This document shows, piece by piece, positions 51,821 through 58,147 of a DNA stretch of 58,147 nucleotides (its first letter is position 1; every line of letters begins with the position of its first letter). The notes beneath the pieces are model-generated. The model ran no database searches, had not been told where the DNA came from, and saw only the letters and a program-made list of their open reading frames with translations. This DNA is from an uncultured Eubacteriales bacterium. Lineage in GTDB: Bacteria; Bacillota; Clostridia; Oscillospirales; CAG-272. Both the position numbers and the translations under genes were made by a program. The stretch is taken from positions 1 to 58,147 of the forward strand of contig UQXK01000005.1 of the NCBI GenBank assembly GCA_900544985.1. Direction: 5' to 3'.

Positions 51821-54334
51821 ATGATAATAAAAGTAAATGCACTTACAGAACCTTTTGTAGACACTGAACCGAAATTCTCTTGGAGCTATCCGAACGATGA
51901 ATTTTCCTCTCAGAAGGAATATTCCATTTCCATTGCGTCGGACGCGGATTTTAAAAATATAGTTTTCGCTAAAAAAGACTCTACCGACGAAAGAGCAAAC
52001 ATAAAAACGGGAAAAACTTTCCTGCCGTGCAAAAAGTATTTTGTAAAAGTTGTATCCGTTACAGAGGACGGAAAAATATATGACGGCACGACGTCTTTTT
52101 CGACGGGCATGCCCAAAAATAAATGGGAAGCGCGCTTCATAACAGGCGGCAAGGCGAGAAAGAAAGACGACGTGCTTGCGGCTGTATATCTTCGCCGCGA
52201 TTTTTCGTCGGGAAAAAATCTTCGCCGCGCCGTTATGTATATAGCGGGACTCGGATTTTTCGAGGCGCATATAAACGGCAAAAAAGTCGGGGACGATTTT
52301 ATGTCCGAACCGTACACGGCTTACGACAAAAATATACTCTACCGCGCTTTTGACGTTACGGATATGATATCCGAGGGGGAAAACGCCGTCGGCGTGATTT
52401 TGGGCAACGGATTTTACAACTGCTTTACTATCGATCCGTGGCAGACGAACACCGCGCCTTGGAGAGACGTTCCGAAGCTTCTTTTAGAGCTTCATCTCGA
52501 ATATGACGACGGCACGGAAAAAGTTCTCAGCGACAAATCGTGGAAATATGTGGAAGGTCCTATCACCTTCAACGGTATACGTCACGGGGAAGAATACGAC
52601 GCCCGCCTTGAAAAAGACGGCTGGGATATGCCGGGATATGCGGGAGAAAGCTTCAATGTAAGATATGTAATGGATCCGGGCGCAAACCTGCTTCTTTCCG
52701 AAATGGAGCCGATAAGAGTAAGATTCAAATATCACCCTGTAAGCGTGAGAAAAGTCAAAAACGGCTGGCTTTATGAAATAGAGCAAAATCAGGCGGGAGT
52801 CGCACATTTCACTTTCCGCGGAAAGAAGGATACGACATACAGAATAAGATATTGCGACAGACTTTACGAGGACGGCGAGCTTGATCAGAAGGCTCTCTCC
52901 TGCTTTATAAAGAATTACACTTTCCAGACAGACGTATATACGAAAAAGAGCGATCTTCCCGAAGAGTGGAACGCTGTATTTACATATTACGGATTTAAGT
53001 ATTTCGAAGTTTCCGGATGCGAAGAGCCGATAGATCTTTCCGATATAGAAGTATGGTCCCTTTCGAACGATGTCGGAGTAAGAGGTGAATTTACCTCTTC
53101 CGATGAGGATCTTAACAAGATACAGAAAATGTGCCTTTACTCTACGACCTCCTGCCTTGTAAATACGTTTGCAAGCGACGCCGTAAGGGAAAAAAGCTCA
53201 TGGACGGGAGACACAGGCCTTTCCGCAGAGCAGCTGATGATAAACTTCGGCGCGGAAAATATAATGAAAAAGTGGCAGATGGACCTTCGCGACGCACAGC
53301 GTCCGCGCGGGTGTGTTCCGTGTATCGTTCCTTCCCCCGGCTGGGGATATAATAGTCTTAACGGTCCGGACTGGTCGAATCCCGCGGTGGACGTTCCCGT
53401 GTGTCTTTACAGGGAATACGGCGATATAGATATCGTGAAAGAGAATTACGATTCGCTTTGCCGCCATGTGAGCTATATAGGCTCTATGGCAAACGGATAT
53501 ATACCGAGCTACGGCCTCGGAGACTGGTGCCCGCCTTTTGACGGTCCTGCCATAAGCGTAAATATGAGCGCGTACAAATGCCCTGTCGAGGTAAGCGACA
53601 CGGCGTACTATCACGGTGCGGTTCTTGCCGCAAAGAGCTTTGCGGAGATACTTGGACTAAAAGACGACGCTGAAAAATACCGTGTTCTTGCGGAAAATAT
53701 AAAGAAAGCGTTCAGAGAAAATTTCTATGATCCGGAAAATCACACAGTAAAGGGCGACTGCCAGACCGCAACCGGCATGATGTTATACCACGGACTTGCG
53801 GAAAAAGATGAGATACCTTATATACTTTCCACTCTTATAAAGCAGATAGAGGAGAAAGACGGTCATCTTGATTTCGGTGTGCTCGGCTGCAAGGCGGTGC
53901 TCGATTCGCTCGGAAGATACGGACGCGCCGATATCGGTCTTTCCGTGCTTTTGAACAAAACGTATCCGAGCATGAAACGCTGGATAGACGAGGGTAATAC
54001 TACTCTTATCGAATGCTGGAACGGCGGAGGATCGAGAAACCACCATATGTTTTCGAGCGTTTCCGCGTTTTTCTACAAGTATATCGCAGGAATTTCCGCT
54101 TCATCTCCTGCGTACAGGGATATAGATTTCTGCCCCGCATACTTCTGCGGTCTTGAAAGCGCGCATGCCTATATAGATACGCCTTACGGGCGCGCCGAGA
54201 GCGGCTTTGTTTCAAAGGACGGAAAAGCTACTGTAAGAGTTGTCGTTCCGTCGTCATGCCGCGGACGTCTTTATATCGGAAACGAGGTAAAAGAGCTTTC
54301 CGCAGGCGTTCATACATTTGAGATAGAAAAATAA
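51821..54334 (+). CDS. Alpha-L-rhamnosidase-like GH78, divergent
   Basis: GH78-type protein of 837 residues without signal peptide. N-terminal fibronectin-like part (KVNALTEPFVDTEPKFSW), then the rhamnosidase N domain (RRAVMYIAGLGFFEAHINGK, EGENAVGVILGNGFYN) and the (alpha/alpha)6 barrel. The acid motif reads SDAVREKSSWTGD instead of the usual DCPQRDERLGWTGD, keeping the Asp, Glu and Trp; the second catalytic Glu is in TTLIECWNGGGSRNHHMF. The altered motif suggests a different linkage or aglycone preference from the GH78 at 40831. GGAGCGG precedes the ATG. Confidence 0.88.
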   Translation: MIIKVNALTEPFVDTEPKFSWSYPNDEFSSQKEYSISIASDADFKNIVFAKKDSTDERANIKTGKTFLPCKKYFVKVVSVTEDGKIYDGTTSFSTGMPKNKWEARFITGGKARKKDDVLAAVYLRRDFSSGKNLRRAVMYIAGLGFFEAHINGKKVGDDFMSEPYTAYDKNILYRAFDVTDMISEGENAVGVILGNGFYNCFTIDPWQTNTAPWRDVPKLLLELHLEYDDGTEKVLSDKSWKYVEGPITFNGIRHGEEYDARLEKDGWDMPGYAGESFNVRYVMDPGANLLLSEMEPIRVRFKYHPVSVRKVKNGWLYEIEQNQAGVAHFTFRGKKDTTYRIRYCDRLYEDGELDQKALSCFIKNYTFQTDVYTKKSDLPEEWNAVFTYYGFKYFEVSGCEEPIDLSDIEVWSLSNDVGVRGEFTSSDEDLNKIQKMCLYSTTSCLVNTFASDAVREKSSWTGDTGLSAEQLMINFGAENIMKKWQMDLRDAQRPRGCVPCIVPSPGWGYNSLNGPDWSNPAVDVPVCLYREYGDIDIVKENYDSLCRHVSYIGSMANGYIPSYGLGDWCPPFDGPAISVNMSAYKCPVEVSDTAYYHGAVLAAKSFAEILGLKDDAEKYRVLAENIKKAFRENFYDPENHTVKGDCQTATGMMLYHGLAEKDEIPYILSTLIKQIEEKDGHLDFGVLGCKAVLDSLGRYGRADIGLSVLLNKTYPSMKRWIDEGNTTLIECWNGGGSRNHHMFSSVSAFFYKYIAGISASSPAYRDIDFCPAYFCGLESAHAYIDTPYGRAESGFVSKDGKATVRVVVPSSCRGRLYIGNEVKELSAGVHTFEIEK

Positions 54335-54401
54335 ATTTTTTCCATAATAAAAAATCAAATATTTTACGTAAGTATATAAATTGCAGTTTGACGGAGGCAA
54401 T

Positions 54402-55034
54402 ATGGCTTTTGATTTTAAGAAAGAATATAAAGAATTTTATATGCCGAAGAATAAGCCCGAAATCGTAAACGTACCAAAGGCAAATTACATTGCGGTAAGA
54501 GGAAAGGGCGATCCGAACGAAGAGGGCGGCGCATATCAGAAAGCTATCGGCGTACTGTACGCCGTTGCGTACACATTGAAAATGAGTTACAAAACGGATT
54601 ACAAGATCAAGGGCTTTTTTGAATATGTCGTGCCGCCTCTCGAAGGCTTTTGGTGGCAGGATAATATTTCCGGCGCAGACTATACAGACAAATCCTCGTT
54701 TAATTGGATTTCCGTTATTCGCTTGCCCGACTTTGTCACAGAAAAAGATTTTGAGTGGGCTGTTAAAACGGCGACTGAAAAGAAAAAAATGGACCTTTCC
54801 TCGGCGGAGTTCATGACTGTTTCAGAAGGGTTGTGCGTTCAGATAATGCACTCGGGTCCTTTTGATGATGAGCCGGCTTCTGTTTCATTGATGGATGAGT
54901 ATCTTTCCGAAAACGGATATGTCAATGATATAACAGACACAAGACTTCACCACGAAATTTATATGTCGGACGCAAGAAAGGTCTCCCCCGAAAAGTGGAA
55001 AACGGTTATCAGACATCCGATTAAAAAGATATAG
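54402..55034 (+). CDS. GyrI-like small-molecule-binding protein
   Basis: Cytoplasmic protein of 210 residues with a GyrI-like (SOUL/BmrR effector-type) domain: KANYIAVRGKGDPNE, AIGVLYAVAYTLKM, FWWQDNIS and GLCVQIMHSGPFDDEPAS ... YLSENGYV. This stand-alone form is common in Firmicutes and may bind or hydrolyse small molecules. The ATG at 54402 has GGAGG four bases upstream; the earlier in-frame ATG at 54381 has none. It is followed after 32 bases by the GNAT/YoaP gene, so the two may share an mRNA. Confidence 0.88.
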   Translation: MAFDFKKEYKEFYMPKNKPEIVNVPKANYIAVRGKGDPNEEGGAYQKAIGVLYAVAYTLKMSYKTDYKIKGFFEYVVPPLEGFWWQDNISGADYTDKSSFNWISVIRLPDFVTEKDFEWAVKTATEKKKMDLSSAEFMTVSEGLCVQIMHSGPFDDEPASVSLMDEYLSENGYVNDITDTRLHHEIYMSDARKVSPEKWKTVIRHPIKKI

Positions 55035-55066
55035 GCAAATTTATATTTGCAAAGGAAACAGTGATA

Positions 55067-55816
55067 ATGGAATATATAAAAGTGACAAAAGAAAATATCG
55101 ACAAGGAACATATCTGCTGTGCAATATCGAATAACAACGATATACAGGTTTCATCTAAAAAAGAATGGATGACGAAATGTTTTGATGACGGTCTTGTTTT
55201 CCTGAAAAGCAAAGAAAGGGGAAAGTGCTTTATCGAATATATTCCTGCGGAAAATGCGTGGGTCCCTGTTATTGCGGAAAACTATATGTATATAGACTGT
55301 CTTTGGGTGGCAGGCTCGTTTAAAGGACACGGATACTCAAATGACTTATTGAATGAGTGTATAAAAGATTCCAAAGAAAAAGGAAGATCGGGTCTTTGTA
55401 TTCTTTCTTCTGCAAAAAAGAGACCGTTTTTGTCCGATCCGAAATACTTGCTTTATAAAGGATTTAAAGTTGCCGATGTATCGGACAACGGAATCGAGCT
55501 TATGTATCTTCCTTTTGATGAAAAAGCGGCTGTTCCGCGATTTACGGAATCGGCAAAGCATCCTCATATAGAAGAGAACGGATATGTTTTATACTATACA
55601 AGCCAGTGTCCTTTCAATGGCAAATATGTACCTATCATTGAAAAAACGGCTTTGGATAATAATATTCCGTTCAAAGCGATTCATATTGAAACAAAAGAAC
55701 AGGCTAAATCCGCACCGAGTCCCTGTACGACTTATGCAATGTTTTATAACGGGGAATTTCTTACAAATGAACAATTTAATGATAAGAAGTTTTTGAAAAC
55801 GGTGCAATCAAAATAG
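55067..55816 (+). CDS. GNAT acetyltransferase with YoaP-like C-terminal domain
   Basis: Protein of 249 residues. The N-terminal GNAT domain (about 1-150) has MYIDCLWVAGSFKGHGYSND (acetyl-CoA loop of R/Q-x-x-G-x-G/A type) and RSGLCILSSAKKRPFLSDPK. The C-terminal about 95 residues are the YoaP-like domain with YTSQCPFNGKYVP and PSPCTTYAMFYNGEFLT, a thioredoxin-like segment with Cys residues. The acetyl acceptor is unknown. Start: ATG 55067, with AAAGGA about ten bases upstream; GTG 55061 is an alternative at a shorter spacing. It lies directly after the GyrI-like gene. Confidence 0.87.
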   Translation: MEYIKVTKENIDKEHICCAISNNNDIQVSSKKEWMTKCFDDGLVFLKSKERGKCFIEYIPAENAWVPVIAENYMYIDCLWVAGSFKGHGYSNDLLNECIKDSKEKGRSGLCILSSAKKRPFLSDPKYLLYKGFKVADVSDNGIELMYLPFDEKAAVPRFTESAKHPHIEENGYVLYYTSQCPFNGKYVPIIEKTALDNNIPFKAIHIETKEQAKSAPSPCTTYAMFYNGEFLTNEQFNDKKFLKTVQSK

Positions 55817-56045
55817 AAAAGATCCGTTTCGTATAATGTCGGTTTGACGATGTTGTTATAAATATGAATTATCTTTTTGTTTTATATAATCGGAACATTT
55901 TTTTAAAAATTGAAAAATAATAAAGAGAGACTTTTTGCACTGTAAACGGAGCTGTTTTGAATTCCGAATATGTTTTATACAAAAAGTCTTTTTAAAAATA
56001 ATTGTAATTTTTTTATTTTGATAAAAATCAATAACAGGAGGCATT
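55817..56045. other. Intergenic region before the CotH-type gene
   Basis: AT-rich. An inverted repeat AGACTTTTTG ... CAAAAAGTCT (about 55927-55990, loop over 40 bases) ending in TTTTT may terminate the upstream pair of genes. No promoter is clear. Confidence 0.4.
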
Positions 56046-58046
56046 ATGAAAAAGGTAAAAATATTCCTCGCGTTCATTATTTCGGTTGTTATCCTCTCTG
56101 TTTTTTCTGTTTGCGTATCAGCGGCGGAAAATGATTTTTCCGTCCGTGTAAAACTTTCCGATATCGGAAATTCCGGTGAATATTATATAAATGCAAGCGG
56201 AAACAACATTTTTCTTCCGTCGAATGCCGATATAAAAAAACTGACTCTTGTTTTCGGCGGGGGAAAAGAGATTTCTTACGGCAAAACCGGCGAGCAGGCT
56301 TACGGAAAAATCCTTTCCGGAGACTCTGCCGATCTTTCCTTTGCGGCGTCAAAAGATTTTGAAGGAAACGAATGTTACGATGTGACGTTTTATTCCGGAA
56401 ACAACAGCGCAAGATATATTTTTTACCGTGACAGATCGCTTCCCGCGGTGTTCGTCGAAACGTCAAAGGGAATTGAATATATAGAATCCTCCAAAGATAA
56501 CCGCGACAAAAAAGCAGAGATCACAATAATATCCGCGGAGGGAAAAACGGAATATTCCGACAAAAGCGAAATAAAAGGGCGCGGCAACGCGACATGGGGA
56601 TATTACAAAAAGCCGTATCAGATAAAGCTTTCCGAAAAATCTCCCGTGCTCGGCATGGAATCCGCGAAAACGTGGATACTTCTTGCCGATTACGTAGATC
56701 TTTCCCATATGCACAATGCGCTCGCGTTTATGCTTGCAAAGGATCTTGGAATTCCTTACAGCATAGATTACAGATATGTAAATCTCTATATAGACGGAGA
56801 TTACAAAGGCATATATCTTATTTGCGAAAAGGTACAGATAAATTCGGGCAGAGTAGATATAAAAGAGCTTGAAAAGGAAAATGAAGATAAAAATCCCGAT
56901 GTGGATTTTGAATCTCTTCCGGTAATAACGGTCACGAACGGAAAACTTATCTCCGATACGATACTTACTTCATACACGTATTCGCAGGGGCTTGTTTCTC
57001 CCGAAGATATAACGGGTGGATATCTTTTAGAGCTTGACAATATGTACGGATACCGCGAACCTGCCCGTTTTACTACGGAAAACGGCAACACATATGTTGT
57101 GAAATCTCCCGAATTTGTAAGCAAAGATGAAATGGAATATATAGCGTCTCTCTTTGCGGATATGGAAGAGGCGATATATTCATCTGACGGATACAACAAA
57201 AAGGGTGTTCATTACAGCGAATATATAGATATAGACAGTTTTGCCGCGGTCTACACGGAAGAAGAACTGCTTAAAAATTGGGACGCGTATTTTTCGAGTA
57301 TGTTTTTCTTCAAGGACGCCGATTCTAACGGAAAAGTAAGTAAAATATTCATGGGTCCGATATGGGACATGGACAACATACTCGGAAATCTGAATTTTGA
57401 CACTTATGCGACAGATACGGACTTTTTATGGGCGCAGAACGGCAAGTTCCAAAATTATGTGAGAGCGCTTGCGGCTCCGCTTATGTCGCATTCGGATTTC
57501 AAAGCCGTCGTCGCCGAAAAATACGATACGGCGTATAGAAAAGTAAAATCGTATCTTTCCGAAAACGGTTTTATAAATAAGACAGCCGAAGAAATATCCG
57601 CTTCTGTTGCGATGGACAGAATACGCTGGGAAACATACGATTCTGACCGTTGGGTTCTAAGCTCCGGCGGATATCGCAAGGTCTCCACAAAGTTTGTTCA
57701 TTTTTCCGAATGGGGAAGCGGGCTTGACAATGAACCGATTACGTGTCTTGGATATCTCCGATCTTTTCTCTCCAAGCGCGCGGATTCGCTTCTTGTCTCT
57801 ATCGGCAAAGGAAAAATAGATCCGCCCGACGAAAAAACGACGGAAACTGTTGTTACAACGGCGTCCTCCGAGCTTCCAAAGACCGATGTTACGGTTGAAA
57901 GCTCGGATAATACAAGCGCGGTTGTGCCGACGCCCGATGACACAAAAGGAAAGTTTACCGTCGGCAGTGGCATAGTAATAGCTATTGCCGTAATTATTGT
58001 TCTCGCTTCGGTATTGTTTGTTATATCGAAAAAACGAAAGAACTGA
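56046..58046 (+). CDS. Secreted, membrane-anchored CotH-kinase family protein
   Basis: Protein of 666 residues with signal peptide (cleavage near VSA-AEN, about 27), a beta domain (about 30-150), a CotH-type atypical kinase domain (about 165-580), a Thr/Ser/Pro-rich stalk (about 590-640) and a C-terminal membrane helix (VIAIAVIIVLASVLFVI) with a basic tail KKRKN. CotH features: EIKGRGNATWGYYKKPYQIK, WILLADYVDLSHMHN, VNLYIDGDYKGIYLICEKVQ and the metal motif in GPIWDMDN (usual WDLD/WDMD). The kinase would act outside the cell, phosphorylating surface proteins. CAGGAGG precedes the ATG. Repeat R6 begins at the base after its stop codon. Confidence 0.9.
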   Translation: MKKVKIFLAFIISVVILSVFSVCVSAAENDFSVRVKLSDIGNSGEYYINASGNNIFLPSNADIKKLTLVFGGGKEISYGKTGEQAYGKILSGDSADLSFAASKDFEGNECYDVTFYSGNNSARYIFYRDRSLPAVFVETSKGIEYIESSKDNRDKKAEITIISAEGKTEYSDKSEIKGRGNATWGYYKKPYQIKLSEKSPVLGMESAKTWILLADYVDLSHMHNALAFMLAKDLGIPYSIDYRYVNLYIDGDYKGIYLICEKVQINSGRVDIKELEKENEDKNPDVDFESLPVITVTNGKLISDTILTSYTYSQGLVSPEDITGGYLLELDNMYGYREPARFTTENGNTYVVKSPEFVSKDEMEYIASLFADMEEAIYSSDGYNKKGVHYSEYIDIDSFAAVYTEEELLKNWDAYFSSMFFFKDADSNGKVSKIFMGPIWDMDNILGNLNFDTYATDTDFLWAQNGKFQNYVRALAAPLMSHSDFKAVVAEKYDTAYRKVKSYLSENGFINKTAEEISASVAMDRIRWETYDSDRWVLSSGGYRKVSTKFVHFSEWGSGLDNEPITCLGYLRSFLSKRADSLLVSIGKGKIDPPDEKTTETVVTTASSELPKTDVTVESSDNTSAVVPTPDDTKGKFTVGSGIVIAIAVIIVLASVLFVISKKRKN

Positions 58047-58147
58047 CTTACCTTTCTTGTAAGAAAGGTAAGCCAAAGAACTTCGCTCAAACACACCACT
58101 TTATTTTAGCGAAGCTTTTGAGATTCCAAAGGACTTTTCACGAAAAG
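58047..58147 (+). repeat. Composite intergenic repeat, copy R6 (cut by window edge)
   Basis: Palindrome A (58047-58072; CTTACCTTTCTT arms around GT) starts immediately after the CotH stop, then spacer B (CCAAAGAACTTCGCTCAAAC ... TTTATTTTAGCGAAGCTTTTGA in pieces), then the left arm and centre of palindrome D (from 58126) up to the window end. Confidence 0.88.

Overview
The window looks like chromosomal DNA of an uncultured, anaerobic gut-type member of the Clostridia (Firmicutes). Supporting signs are TTGACA/TATAAT promoters, GGAGG ribosome sites, a ribosomal L10 leader of Firmicutes type, a proofreading-deficient PolA, DUF6062 and DUF3899 proteins, a KtrAB potassium system and two alpha-L-rhamnosidases. 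Genus cannot be fixed from sequence alone.

Layout. 1-8.7 kb (minus strand): small lipoprotein, polA, acetyl-xylan-esterase-like enzyme, LarA-like racemase, pfkA, DUF6062 protein and an EEP hydrolase. 8.8-13.5 kb (plus): ogg, a Zn-ribbon protein, mnmE, then the L10 leader with rplJ-rplL. 13.5-16.3 kb (minus): an OmpR-type regulator and a 7TM sensor kinase. 17-26.3 kb (plus): a complete oligopeptide ABC transporter operon (SBP, two permeases, two ATPases, DUF3899 protein) in which every core component carries large extra segments. 26.8-30 kb: an ECF-type sigma domain fused to about 880 further residues. 30-34.3 kb: a relBE locus whose toxin was broken by a 43-bp tandem duplication, then a mobilisable island (XRE regulator, candidate oriT, MobC-like protein, MOBP relaxase, ParB, small protein). 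34.4-37.5 kb (minus): tRNA-Pro, ktrA, ktrB, an SDR enzyme. 37.9-44.8 kb: lipoprotein, TIM-barrel-like protein plus GH78 rhamnosidase with a divergent DeoR regulator, and a SIMPL protein. 45.1-51.7 kb: panE, then a three-gene TerB/ATPase/helicase operon matching the Shango anti-phage system. 51.8-58 kb: a second GH78 enzyme, GyrI-like and GNAT/YoaP proteins, and a secreted CotH-type protein.

The strongest signal that gene calls do not explain is a family of composite, palindrome-rich intergenic repeats at six loci (1-86, 3275-3547, 16307-16580, 37570-37750, 44775-45128, 58047-58147). They share one module order (palindrome A, spacer B, palindrome D, GC-rich hairpin, intrinsic terminator), and their arms vary in a compensatory way. 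The second is the giant sigma-factor fusion with an apparent autoregulatory ECF promoter. The third is the uniformly enlarged oligopeptide transporter.
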